Positions 22,465-35,154 of a stretch of DNA of 64,000 bases are shown here, piece after piece (position 1 is the stretch's first letter; the number at the start of each line of letters is the position of its first letter). The notes beneath the pieces were generated by a model. That model was given only the letters and a program-made list of their open reading frames with translations. It ran no database searches and had not been told where the DNA came from. Made by a program: the position numbers and the translations under genes. Source of the stretch: Acytostelium subglobosum LB1 (Eukaryota; Evosea; Eumycetozoa; Acytosteliales; Acytosteliaceae); the NCBI RefSeq assembly GCF_000787575.1, contig NW_012236527.1, positions 1 through 64,000 on the forward strand. The letters are read 5' to 3'.

Positions 22465-25400
22465 ATGGCCAACTACTACCACCAACACAATAATGGTTGG
22501 CACTTGCTATCGGGTGGTGGAACAACAACAACATCAACATCAACATCTAAATCACTCCTACTACTGGTGATATTGTTATTGAGCTGTTGTGCTCTAACCA
22601 CCCATGCCCAGGTGATCAACAGCATGTCTCCTAGATTCTCATATGTAGGAGGAGGAACTACATTTCTCATTGACGGCACAGGATTTTTATCTGCACCAAT
22701 AGTTCAAGTTACCTCACCTTCTGGCACTGTGGCAGTATTTGCTTTGACCCTCCACTTTGGTGACCTCTACTCGTATACTGTACCTCCTGAACCATCCAAC
22801 GCCAGCAAGAAGAGACCATTGAATAATGATATTCAATTCGATGTTATCTACAATGGTGGTGCAATATTCACCAATACCTTTGAGTATCTAAGTATGTTGA
22901 AATAACTACATCAAGAACAATCTACTTTTATTATTCTAACCAAAAACATCGACACATTATACACAACAGCACCCAAGATCAAAGATATATTGCCAATGGA
23001 TTATTACCCAATCACCAACAATAAGCCTCTAATCATTAATGGTGACCACTTAAGACTGTCGGATTCGGATGTTACACCAGTAGTCTCAGTTGGAGGTGTA
23101 AATTGTCATGTGATTGACTTTAAACCAAATGAAATCAAATGTACACTTGGAAATGCACCTGGTGCAGGAGCCGCCCAAGTTCAAGTTACCTTATACAGTG
23201 GACTTACTATAACCTCACCTGATCAATTGACCTTTCACCGTGAGTAATCTCAAAAAACAACAAACATCTGATCATTCTGATCATTACTCACACAAATATA
23301 CGTACACATACAAACAACAGTGCCTGTGGTCAACAACATTGTGCCCAGTAGGATCACAGCAGGACGAACACAGATCATTACCCTAAATGGACTATATCTC
23401 TATGACGATAAGAGTAGACCTGCTTCAGTCATTACCTTTGGAGGTGAAGACTGTACCAACATTGTCATAGTCAGTGACACACAGATCACGTGTGAGTCAC
23501 CACTTGTTGACGTGGCCGCAGGCAACTTTGTCAATGAAGCACTGGCCATCTCTATCGGAGCTCAACCCGTACTGTCTGCCATCAACCTGGAGGTATATAG
23601 TAAGTAATCGATTACTTCTTTTTGTAATATTGTTGTTGTTGTTGTTGCATGTCACTTGTTACTAACATCGGCCTGCCTTCAATAGCCCCACAAATATTGA
23701 CGATCCTTCCACAGTCTGGTCTTGCAGCTGGTGGTACCACAGTCAGAGTGACTGGATTGTTCCTCAGGGAGGTCACCGCTGCTACGATTGGTGGATCAGC
23801 ATGTGTCATCGTTGTAGCCTCAATCGCTGACAACCAATTTGATTGTGTTACTTCGGCATACAATCTTGGAGGTGCCTCCGAGGCAACCTTTATCTTGGTG
23901 GCAACAATCGATGGACAAACATATGACTCACCAAATACCGAGCAATTCACCTACTTTGGTATGTATATCAAACCACTGATGACGATGATGCTGTACTCAA
24001 ACTAACAAACTTTTGATCTCTGTTGTTAGTTCCCGTTATCCAATCATTGGTGCCCGTCAACACTATCACCAAGGGTACCTTCCCACTTGAGATCAAGGGA
24101 AAGAACTTCTTTGGTGTAACTGCTATTCAGGTCGGAACTCAAACCATCAATACGTTCAAGATCACAAGTGATGAGAACGCACAGTTTATCGACATTGATG
24201 CTTCTTTGCTTGCCGTAGGAGACAACAATGTCATCGTTCAGATTGGCACCACTTCATCCAACACTGCCACCTTTGTCATTGTTTCACCATCCCTACAGGC
24301 ACCTACCCCTGCAGATGGCTTCATGCACGTCGTCACACCAATCTCCATTCCATTCACCAACTTCCCAACACCACCCACCGTCAACCCTCTGACCGACTAC
24401 ACCAAGATCTTCATCAACGGACTAGAGTGTACAGGCTTGGCAATGCCAGATGCCTCTCACTTTTCTTGCAATGCACCCGTTTCCGCAGCGGCTGGTGCAT
24501 TCCCAATCACGTTCAAGATCTATGAGCAGGATTACGATCCAGCAATCACCTTCACCTACTATGATCTGACAATCACTGGTCAAGGACAAACAACTAACAT
24601 TCCAGCTGGAGGTGGTGTGCTCACCATTGATGGAACACATCTTGACGTCGTAAACATTGTGAACATCAACAACGTTCTCGTAGTTGGTTGCACATTGACT
24701 GCAGCACAGATCAGCTGTCCAATCCCACCCAATGTACCAGGAAACTACCCAGTCACAGTGATTGCAGCCGGTGTCACCTACCCCACCACTGGAACCATCA
24801 GCTATGTTGGACCAAATCTCGACCTTGTCACACCAAGACAGGGTAATGCCAGGCGAACCGTAGCCATCACATGTGTGGGTAATAGCTTTGGTGCCGTAGC
24901 AGCAAGTATTACTATCACTGTTGGAGGTGTCAATTGTCCAGGCGTTGCTGTCCTTCCACAAGTAGCAGGCAAGGACCGTGCCAGTTGTAACCTAGCCCCA
25001 GTTGCTAACGGTGCATATCCTGTTGTTATAAGTGTCGTTCCTGGTGGAGGTGGCCCTCCAGTGTCATCTATTAACGTAGTGCAATACACTGGCAATGGAC
25101 TCTCTTGTATGGGACCACCACTTCCCGACCAATCCAACAGTCCCGTCAATTGGTGGTTCACCTACAAGATCCGTCAGACCGATAACTACCTTTACCTCGA
25201 CGACACCCGTGATCAATTGGTCAGATTGGATCGTCTCTCTGATGTCAACCAAGCACCATACAGTGCCTTGGCCGCAACATTTGATCAATACCGAGATTAC
25301 TTCTACATGTTCTTCAACGATCAGATTGGATCACGTGACAACGCTGGTAAGAGATGTAATATGGTGAACCCTACACACGGACATGGTCATCTCAAAGGAT

Positions 25401-28400
25401 TCTTAATCTTTGAACAGGACCCAGTCACTCTACTCTACTCTGGTATCCACGTGATGCACTCCAATCCAGTGTTCCCAGCGATCAGTGGTGGAGGCTACTA
25501 CAACATCAATCAAGGCATCAGATGGTTGGGTGCAGCCGACTACAATCAACACTTCTTCTGTTACCAATGGAATGGACTTGAACAACCATTCAACTATCTG
25601 ATCCATAATGACGCTGTGTTGATAGATCATGCCTACAACATTCCCAACCTCTTGTTATGGAACCAGGTCATGCAGAACACCTATCCATTCTTCTACGACT
25701 ACATGACACTCTGGGAGCGACTTCCAGCTCGTGTTCCAAATGGTGGTGCACCAGCTCAGTGCACCCAGGCATGTTTCTCAGCGGCCTGCCTGGCGGCGAT
25801 TGCAGTCAACCCCAATGTCCAAAACATCTGTTACTGGCAATCTGGTGCATTCAATGTTGGTGCAATGACAGCCAACTACTTTATGAAGACCACAATTGAT
25901 CCAGACAATGCAGGTTTCCCAGCAGTGGCGGCCATCCATCCACCCGCACTCAGTCGCTTCATTGTGGTGAACGATCGTCGTAATACCTATGACGGTATTG
26001 ACATTTGGACAGTGATTGCCAACACCTACCAGAGAATGATGTTCATTGAGATGTTCTATGCTATTGGTGCAACTCAAACAAAACCAAACAGTGCTGTCAT
26101 CAACGTTGGTTATCTTCGTATGTACACCATTCCATCTGGAGTATAGAAAATCAACTTATTAACAACTCGTTCGACTTTCTCTAGACTTCCCTCCAAACCT
26201 CAACGTCCGTGTATTCGATATACCTACGGGCACATGGATATACTCTCATTATGAGTACACTGGCAAGAAGAATGAGCACGCCAAGATGGGTATCCCAATG
26301 TACCCTGTAGTTGGTGCCAATGCTTTGAATGCCAATGAGAACATGTTCTGTGTCGGTGACTCTAACAGACACAATGGTCAAGTATGTTGTTTGAAACATT
26401 ATTATACTTGTTGGAGGATAACAACTATTAACACAATCAATCTCACATCCATGAATTATTATTAGGGTGCCAGAGGAGGTGGAGCACTATGCTTCCAAAG
26501 CCCATTGCTATCATATCAATTCAATCGCATGGTTAGATCATATAACTCAATTGTAAGTTGTTATTATTTTCTCTATTGAATCATACACTTACATTTAATC
26601 TTATTTCACAACAATAGGAAGTTGGAACACTGACAGTCCAAAAACCAGCTATCAATTCGATGTACTTCTATGAGTCTATCATCCAGCCTCTAAAGATTGC
26701 AAGGGGTGCATGGGCCAATGATATCAACTTTGAGATCATGGATGCCATGAATGGTGTCGTCACCTCCAAGAATCCCAAGATGTTTGGTGTCGTAACAGCA
26801 GCCACACTTCCCAATGCTCAGGATATCAACCCAGAGTTTCCTTCACTCAGGACATCAATGGCCAACGCAGACAGTGGTACTGGAGCAATCAACCTTGGTA
26901 ACATTGGAGCAGATCCAAGTATCAGTGCCTATGTCTCTGATGACACGTTTGCCCTGGAGTACATTGCAGTCGATGTCACCATTGCCTCCATTTGTGACTT
27001 TGTTGTTGGAATGTTCCCTGCCAATCCATGCAACGACCAGAATGCCCGTAGAACTCGAATGACAGAGGCCTTGCCATTGCCTCCACCCGTTGTCTTCCCC
27101 AATGCCTACAACCAAGCATACCTTGCGACAATGGCTTTGAGAACCTTTGACGTGTTGGCCATCAATGACTTCCTGGTGATTGCCTACACACAAGAAATGA
27201 GGGGTCGCCTCCATATGAACCCAGCCACCCTGCCACCAGTCCAATACATCATTGAGCCAGCGCTCCAGGTACCATCAGTTGAAGGTCGCTTCACCCTCCG
27301 AAAGCTTGCCCCAATCTGTGAAGAAGAGCTATCCTACGACGTTGTGTTGGGCTTTGCACTCCAACAATCCAACTATGCTCCACAGGCCCAACTGATCTAC
27401 AACATTGACAACAATCTTCCAAACTGGGCCAATGGTGTTTTATATGCCATTGCCAAGTATATCTACAATGTAAGTAATCGAACGAGACAAACTATCCATT
27501 ATCCATCTTGTACATTCTGAACTAACACCCATATCTTATTCATTCTAGCAAATACCGCCAATAGCTACCAAGGATGGATCCTTGAATGCCTGCGTGCAAC
27601 AATACTTCCCTGCAATGAACAACATTGGCACGTACACAGAGGCTAAGCCAGTTGACGTCAAGACACCCACCCAGTGGCAACTGTTCTACAGAACTGCCGC
27701 TGCCACTTGGGACATGATGAATCCTTCTATTGCCAATGGAAATGGAGGCAGGACAAACAGACTCAACAATGCTGACATTATCACCTGGCAACAACTTCTT
27801 AACAAGGTGATCACACTTCGTCAGGCAGATGGAGTGACATCATTGGAGCAGCTCATTATTTCGTTGAACAATCCAGCCTTCTTGACCCCAACCAACAAGG
27901 AGTCACTCGAGAACAACTACCTGATCGAGAAGCCAGTAGTGGTAGTTGTCAAGTCCCTCGTGCATACTCTGTTCAAGTCGGCCAACTCTCTTAAGCATCA
28001 GAGCATTCCAAAGTTTAAGCTGTCGGCCAGCATGGCAATTGAGGATCAACAACAGCAATTGGTCAACAACTCAATCCTGTTGGATGAGTTTTACAATGGA
28101 TTGACGCCACTGGACATTGACTCAATGTACCTTGAGTCACCGATCCAACAGCTCTTGGCAACCACCTCAAAGGCATTCAACAACACTCAAGTGACCATGC
28201 TTAGCAATGCTAATCTTCACTCATTGGCACTAGCAATGAGCAAGTGGACCACCATCACTGGAGTCAATCAGGCAATCCAAGTGCTGTTGACCAATACTTT
28301 GTCAGAGACTCAGAGTCAGCCCATCGAATTCATTTCAGAACTCAACCGTGACCAAGTTGGAGGTCTCATCGAACTGTGCTACCAGTACATCGATGTGGAG

Positions 28401-31400
28401 AACTCATTGATCGCCATTTGCACTCCAATGTCAATGGTCTCTATGACATTCTTTATTGAGAGTGCAATTGTATCAGAGGTAACCTCACAGGTTCAGTTTG
28501 GTGACTTCAATGCCTACTTCCTACCCAAGCCACCCAACTACAATGGTTCAATCTCCAGTGAATATGATGGCATGGCCATTGCCACGATCAACTCCAAGAT
28601 CTGTGACATCCAAATGATGAGCACCAGTGACTTCCAAGCTCATAATTTCGATGGTCTGTGCACTGGCATTGGCCCTGTCGTGGTCAATATCACCAACATG
28701 GCCGGACCCACCGAGAGTGGATCCACATCAACAATCAACGGATTCAGATTCAACTCCTCAATTGACATCCAAATTGGAAACTATCCAATTGTCAATCCTC
28801 AGTACATCTCATCAACCCAGATCGTCTTCAACACACCTGCCGGAGTTGGAACCAACCTTGACTTTTATTTCCTCAGCTCAACAACATTGTTTAATCTCCA
28901 GAGAACCAAGTTCTACTTCTCCTTTGATGCACCAACCGTCACTGGCGTCTCACCCAGTACCCTTGACAGTCAAGGCAGTACAGTACTCACCTTGACTGGA
29001 ACCAACTTTGGTACCGATCCCTACTCTGCCAAGGTCACGGTCGACGAGTCTACACCTTGCTACCCAATCCTCGGCATCACATCCACAATGTTGGCCTGTT
29101 TCTCTCCATCTGGAATTGGTCAAGACAAGACAGTGCAGGTTGAAGTGGGAGGACAGACATCGACATTCACACTGGAAACAATCCCACAAGTATCATTCGA
29201 CTATGAAGCGCCCCAACTATCCGACTTCATTCCCCCAGCTGGTGATCCAGGTGATATCATTGTAATTCACGGAGATGGCTTTGGCACAATGGGCGATGGA
29301 AACGCTCCACCCATGGTGTTCCTAGGAGACGAATTGCTACAAGTGGTAGAGTACAGCAACACCTATATCAAGGTACTATTGGATGAAGGTGTCGGCAGTA
29401 ACCAGAGCATCACGATTCAAGCCGGAGACCAAACATCGCCATTCTACACCGAGTTTGGTTATCTGCCACCGGTGATCTCATCTGTGATCCAATCCAATCC
29501 TCTGTCCACATCAGGAGGATCACTTCAAATCAATGGTGAAGGATGGGGACTGTCACCAACAGAGATCGACTATGTCTATGCTGGACCCAATCAACTCTAC
29601 TATTGTAGTCCATTTGAAACATTCATCGAGTGTTTTGTTCCACCAGGAATTGGTGCACATCTAGTGATCAATGCCTCAGTGGGCGGCCAAGCAGCAATTG
29701 ATCAAGCGCCAATCAACTACATATCCTACACACCTCCATCGATCTCTTCATACAAATTGGTCACTGTAGGTGGTACCAACGTTATCCAGATCAGTGGTAC
29801 CAACTTTGTGCCTGTCGGTGTCAACTGGACCCCTGATACATCGTACATAAGCATCAACTATGTTGACAATAGCAACGTTCAGTGTCTTGGATTCATCAAT
29901 CATACATTTGCCCAATGTAATGTCACCAACAATATTGCATGGATGGTAATGTCTGTTGGTGGTCAGCTATCGCAAGAGATCTACATCACACCCAACCAGG
30001 TCAATCTCCAACTCTTTGTATTCAATGACACTAGCAACAATGGACTATACACACCAGGCAGTGAGAACCCCATCAGCGGTGTGTCGATCAATCTCACCGA
30101 CTCGACTGGTCATGTCACGACCTACACCACTGACACCACTGGTTACATCAACATCATGATCAATCAGAATGAGTACACCATTGTTGTTGTTGGAGGCCTC
30201 AACCAAAGTATGAACTTTGCCTCAATCAACAACATCGTCGTTGATCTCACCCAATCAAAGAACATCAGCATCCCTGTTGGAAGCACTTCCATCTATGGCT
30301 GTATAGGAACACTGACCGCAAGCAAGGCAACAATGACGGTGAGATGGGGAACTACACAAATCTCCAATTGGGGATTCTGTCAACCAAATAACCAAACTGC
30401 TTGTCAGTACATGGTTATAAGTGAAAGTGTAAGTTAACATTTAACTTGTATTGACTATGATAGTCGACTAACGCCATACACCTTTCAACCAATAGTTCCC
30501 ATTAGGATGTGTTCCATTGTTTGGACTCACAGAGGTTAATGTTAGATACAGTACAACATTGACACTCTATGCCTACATGGACAACAACGTCACAGGACAG
30601 TACACTGGCATTGCACCACCCCAAACAGACTACAACTTTATGTACACTTTCTACTTTAATGGCCGTGGCTGGTCTATGAGCAACACACCCTACCCCAATG
30701 GAATCTACTCGGCCATCAATGTTCCACCAGGTGATGTGACGGTTACGTTCTGGTCTCAAAGCGCATCACTCATACCAATTATGAATAGGGCTACATTCAA
30801 CCTGCCAGCCAGCAAGGAGACCACCATCCACAATGTCTACTATGGATTCTACAATGCCACTTCACCATACAATGGAAACCTCTACCCAGCATCTACGTTC
30901 TCCAATCAGGACTATTCAAATGGTGCCCAAATGAGCTTGCCACTGGGCAAGTACGACACATCGTTCCTGTCCACCTACAACTTTGTCAACAGTACCAGGT
31001 CGTACTGGGCTAGCAGCGCCTACTACAATGTCTACCTTTATTCCAATTCAACCTACAGTGTGATCACTGGAATCCCAACCAATGGTGGATACAATCTGGT
31101 AAACAACAGTGATCCAGCTGTTGGTGCACAGTTTGAAATCTCCTCCTCCACATTGTTCAGCTTCCTCAACTCCACTGGACCACTTTCTGCAAGTGGACAG
31201 AACGTCACCTTCCCAACGCCATACGTATATGAACAACCGGTCTACTCAATTGATGGTATGTAATTATCATGATGATACCATATTGCCAGACTAACTAACT
31301 AAACATCTTTTCTGCCCATCCAGTCTCTGGAGTGATACAGGTTATTCCATGTATCACTGGCTCAACACAATGGACGTCATGCCAGTTCCCTGCCAACAGT

Positions 31401-31481
31401 GCTGGTATCCACACCATCTATCTAACATGGAGAGGACAGAGTCTATACCAAACTTACAACGTTTGGTATGCCTCATCATGA
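22465..31481 (+). CDS. Giant secreted IPT/TIG-repeat protein with embedded DNase II domain
   Basis: Eleven exons (22465-22891, 22970-23239, 23321-23599, 23686-23958, 24030-26117, 26185-26381, 26466-26552, 26618-27469, 27549-30428, 30496-31255, 31324-31481) close in frame to about 2,756 residues. A signal peptide follows a 28-residue polar lead (LLLLVILLLSCCALTTHAQ). About eight IPT/TIG-like beta-sandwich repeats come first (for example INSMSPRFSYVGGGTTFLI, ILTILPQSGLAAGGTTVRV). Next is a full DNase II domain (about 25.14-26.54 kb) and roughly 600 residues I do not recognise. Four to five more TIG repeats follow (VTGVSPSTLDSQGSTVLTL), then a Cna-B/SdrD-like stalk domain (FNDTSNNGLYTPGSENPISG) and a Cys-containing beta-rich end. 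There is no C-terminal membrane anchor or evident GPI signal, so release to the vacuole lumen or medium is likely. TIG proteins in dictyostelids often serve in surface recognition; that role here is inference. Confidence 0.88.
25141..26540 (+). other. DNase II-like domain inside the TIG protein
   Basis: This sub-gene domain spans exons 5-7. It opens with VNWWFTYKIRQTDNYLYLDD (DNase II start), continues with DYFYMFFNDQIG, and then the first catalytic motif in GHGHLKGFLIFEQD (H-L-K). After NQHFFCYQWNG and DGIDIWTVIANTYQ comes the second motif in NEHAKMGIP (H-A-K), then MFCVGDSNRH and ARGGGALCFQSPLL. These correspond one by one to the human DNase II blocks around HTKG, TLLCVSF, DHSKW, CVGDMNR and RGGGTLC. 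Both HxK motifs needed for the PLD-like active site are intact, so phosphodiesterase activity is plausible at acidic pH. The spacing is longer than in the stand-alone enzyme, with an insertion of about 60-80 residues carrying Cys pairs (QCTQACFSAACL). Confidence 0.85.
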
Positions 31482-31612
31482 TCCAATATAAACAACAACA
31501 ACTTACCTGTAATAGCTTCAGGTCACCAATAATCTTTAACAATATATATAGCTTACGCTATTCACAAAACCTCTTATGTTTATTGTGATGATGATTACCT
31601 TGGTCGTTACTA

Positions 31613-32287
31613 CTAATGCTGCCCATGATGTTGTTGATGTTGTTGTTGTTGCTGATGTTGTGGATTAGCCAGTGGCCTCAATCCATACTTTTGTCTAACT
31701 CTGTCTATATGTGCCAGTCTCAAAGTATTGTTGATGCCAGAGTAGAGTGAACCTGGTTGTGTTTGATCGGTTGTCTTGTAGTCGACAGTTGTCGATGTCG
31801 CCGGTGTGATTGCTCGAGCATCATCAGACACCATTGGCGATATGTGTATGTTTGATATTGATTGATAGAGACTGTCCCTATTCAATGTCTGTTGATGTTG
31901 AATGTAGATATGATACTGTTTCTTTACATTCTCATCAACAACAACACTAGAATCACTCCTCATATTATCATCATCATCTATTTGTTGTTGTTGATGCTGT
32001 TGATGATAGAATGTACCAGCGGTGGTGCCATGTTGTTGTTGCTGAGTATTGTAAAGAGGTAGTCGATCATGTAGATGTAGTTGTTGTTGTTGTTGTTGCT
32101 GATGATTCAACAAATGTAGAGCATTTATATTATTATTATCAATGTATAGTCGTCTAATCTTTATCTTCACCTCATTGGCACCTTCATCATCGTCATCATC
32201 GACGTCGTCGTCATTATCGTCCTCCATCTCGTCATTATTGTTGTTGTTGTCATCATCCTCTTCCAATCTCTTTCGTTTCGTAAGCAT
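31613..32287 (-). CDS. Asp/Gln-rich hypothetical protein
   Basis: A single open frame of 224 residues starts MLTKRKRLEEDDD. It is very low in complexity: an Asp/Asn/Glu tract, two Gln runs and a His/Gln-rich end. Two stretches look more ordered, VKIKIRRLYIDNNN and LRLAHIDRVRQKYGLRP, and may be short helical or nuclear-localisation-like motifs. The basic start KRKR followed by acid suggests a nuclear protein, but this is inference. It lies tail-to-tail with the TIG gene (131-base gap) and is divergent from the LRR gene. A C-terminal exon cannot be excluded. Confidence 0.55.
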   Translation of the reverse strand: MLTKRKRLEEDDDNNNNNDEMEDDNDDDVDDDDDEGANEVKIKIRRLYIDNNNINALHLLNHQQQQQQQLHLHDRLPLYNTQQQQHGTTAGTFYHQQHQQQQIDDDDNMRSDSSVVVDENVKKQYHIYIQHQQTLNRDSLYQSISNIHISPMVSDDARAITPATSTTVDYKTTDQTQPGSLYSGINNTLRLAHIDRVRQKYGLRPLANPQHQQQQQHQQHHGQH

Positions 32288-32577
32288 GGCATTCCAGTAT
32301 ATATAAAGATATATTCATCAGGTTGTATGTTATGAATGTTATTTGAGGAGGCTATACAGAATGAGAACTCACATGTGATATCTTGATGAGATATGGTCAC
32401 ATAATTATACCATAGTATTTAATTTATGGAAATGAAGTTCAATAAATTATTGGCGCCAAAATTTATAGGCATTGTTTCATGTGGACAATGAATTAGAGGT
32501 TAGGAGTAACACTTACAACTAGAGATGAGGCCATTCATATGCAACAACTACAACAACAACAACAATAGCAATAACAA

Positions 32578-34477
32578 ATGGATCAACAATGCACACTACT
32601 ACATTTATGTATTGACCAAGTAGATAGATTATTGGCTTCTACGACATCATCCTCTATACTTTACCAGCTTGTACAGTCATCCTCACACCACAACAGCAAC
32701 AACACCATTAACAACAATAGCAATGCTACAAGTCCAAACTCTAATAATATAAGAGTCGTTGATATTTATAGTAAATTGTTTAACACAATAGTTGGTGCCA
32801 ATCGTCTATCAATCAGTCTCCTGCATCACTACTCTCTCTCATTGCCTCTCGACTTTATCACTCACTTGGACTTCAAATCATGCCATGACCTTACAAACTC
32901 TGTCTTACTGGCCGTCAGTCGTAAGTAGTTATTATTGTCACTCTACAATCATGAATAGTATTTATTTACAATATCATGACCTCCTAGAGATTCGCACCAT
33001 ACGATCATTGGTACTGTCCAATTGCAAGAGGATTGGCTCTGATGGAATACTGCCATTGAAGAGTATGTGATAAATAGAATACTTATGTGTATTATATATA
33101 CTAACATTATGTTATCTCTCTTTTTTTAGACCTACCAAAACTACTATCATTGGACCTATCATCGACCAACATTGATAACGATGCTCTGTCTGTGATCAAA
33201 GAGATGCCACGTATTGAGATATTGAACATTAGTGGAGTGCGCAACATCTCTGATCAAGGACTAGTGCACCTTTCGGCATGCACCACACTCACCAAGCTCA
33301 TTGCCAAGTCCACTCCATTCACCGATGACTCACTGGTCTTCACCTCCAACTATATTAAGAACCTGAACAAGCGTGCAGGATTCCTATCTCTTCACACTCT
33401 GATCCTGTCAGACACGTTGGTCACTGATCAGTGTCTTCCATATTGTCTGGATCTACCCACGGTTGCTCACATTGACTTCTCCAACACACAATGTACTGCA
33501 TCAGCACTGGAACGTCTATGCAACCAATTCAAACTACAACAAGGTGTTCAGGAATCAACTCACAAGTCACTAAAGATTAGTATGTTTAATTACTCTTGTC
33601 CTTTACCATCACTCCAACCTTACTAACATCCCATCACCACATAGATATTCAAAGACAGAACCAATCATTAAGAGAGCCAGATCTTGTCATTGGCAATAAT
33701 CAACGATGGCCCATTGATCGTATCAAACAATACCTACATAGTATGTCTGTTGTTGTTAGAGTTAGCTAGCTACCATCTCTCGTTCGTTACTAACACATAT
33801 TTAATGGACACTCAGGCTTGAACGTTCCCACTCTAGAGAACCATTCTCTACTCAACACTTCCAATATATCCACTGACGATGAATCAAACTCTAGCTTTGA
33901 AATAGACTCTAGCCTTTATCTGCCACCTCAAGTTGACGACTCATCAAGGCCCTCAAACGGAATACTTGGTATTAACTTGTTTAAGGATCCATTCTCAACT
34001 TCACCAACAAAACGTTCACCTGGAATGGTTGGCTGGATGCACCTATCTCTAGCATCATCGCCATCATCCTCTTCTTTGTCTGCACCACCCACTCCATCAA
34101 TTAACTCCCCAACCAAGAACACTCAAAAAGCCAATGACACCAACCTATTCATCACTCCAATCAAGAGAGAACCAACCAAACATCAACAACAACAACAACA
34201 ACAAAAGACGCCTCTAAATAATTACCTTTATCAACTACTTCGCTCACCAAAGAGGACGCCAAACATTGCATCACCAATAATATCACCAAAGTCCAATAAG
34301 AAACGATTCCAATATGGACAATACGAACTACTCTCTCCAACAAAGACCAATGCTGGCCGCTCCTATCCCACCTCTCCAGCCAAGATGTCTGATGGTCGCT
34401 CAACCAAACGATCAAAGCAACACCAAACAATTGACGACCAAGACAATGTAGTAAAGAAATTGTTTGTAGAGTGTTGA
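32578..34477 (+). CDS. Leucine-rich-repeat protein with SP-rich tail
   Basis: Five exons (32578-32920, 32988-33062, 33130-33579, 33645-33740, 33816-34477) close in frame to 541 residues, and every intron is phase 1. The N-terminus has a Ser/Asn run. LRRs of the cysteine-containing/AMN1-like kind follow: THLDFKSCHDLTNSVLLAV, IRSLVLSNCKRIGSDGILP, LLSLDLSSTNIDNDALSVI, IEILNISGVRNISDQGLVHL, LHTLILSDTLVTDQCLP. The last 220 residues are disordered, rich in SP/TP sites (STSPTKRSP, RSPKRTP, LLSPTKT) and basic clusters, with one Gln run, which suggests a CDK-type substrate and nuclear location. No F-box was seen. The ligand or partner is unknown. Confidence 0.8.
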
Positions 34478-34542
34478 TCACTAATAGTATTATTTAAAAC
34501 GCGGATAATCGAGGACTTTGGACACGTAAATGACCAAGTCTT

Positions 34543-35154
34543 TTATTTCTTCTTCCTTTTGTTGGACTTGTCCTGCTTAACTTTTGGCTCATCCTCCAAC
34601 TCCTCATTCTCTGTTGATTGTTGTGGTGGAGGTGGCACAATTTCCTCGCCACTGCAGTTGAGTATCTTTCTCAGACTGTGCCTCTCCTTGGCCAACATTG
34701 CTTGCTTATTCTTCTTGATATACTTTAGGCCACAAGCATTGCAGAGGTCTATACCGTTCTCACCTTTCCTCCACTCTGGTGTATAACGTTTATGACATCT
34801 TTGGCACTCCTCAGGTTTGACTCCTGCTGGTCGACCTTTCTTCTTGGCCGACGATGGAAGTGGTTGTACATAGGTAGAGGTTGGTGACACGGGTGGTGAG
34901 GATGAAGATGATGATTCGCTTAGAATTGGAGATTGATTGGTGGTGGAACTTGGTGATACAACATTACTCTGAGAAAAGAGAAATGATATGGATGTAGTTG
35001 GTGATTCAGGTGATGTAGGACTGATGAATGTTGATGTCGTGGAGGTGAGCAGAGGAGGTGACTTTGGTGAATATGGCATGGGAACATACAGGGGAGGGCT
35101 ATTGCAATTGGACATTGATGAAAAGTTAGTAATGGGAGACGGCGACGTGGTCAT
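34543..35154 (-). CDS. GATA-type zinc-finger transcription factor
   Basis: Single exon of about 203 residues from ATG 35154. A Ser/Pro/Thr-rich, probably activating N-terminus leads to one GATA finger of the Cx2Cx17Cx2C type near residues 117-145 (CQRCHKRYTPEWRKG ... LCNACGLKY), preceded by an AT-hook-like KKKGRPAGVKP. A basic helix follows (KNKQAMLAKERHSLRKIL), and the C-terminus is acidic then basic (KSNKRKKK). This is the standard layout of dictyostelid gta-type DNA-binding proteins. It is tail-to-tail with the LRR gene (65-base gap). An in-frame stop lies shortly upstream of the ATG, supporting this start unless an unseen 5' exon splices in. Confidence 0.88.
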   Translation of the reverse strand: MTTSPSPITNFSSMSNCNSPPLYVPMPYSPKSPPLLTSTTSTFISPTSPESPTTSISFLFSQSNVVSPSSTTNQSPILSESSSSSSPPVSPTSTYVQPLPSSAKKKGRPAGVKPEECQRCHKRYTPEWRKGENGIDLCNACGLKYIKKNKQAMLAKERHSLRKILNCSGEEIVPPPPQQSTENEELEDEPKVKQDKSNKRKKK

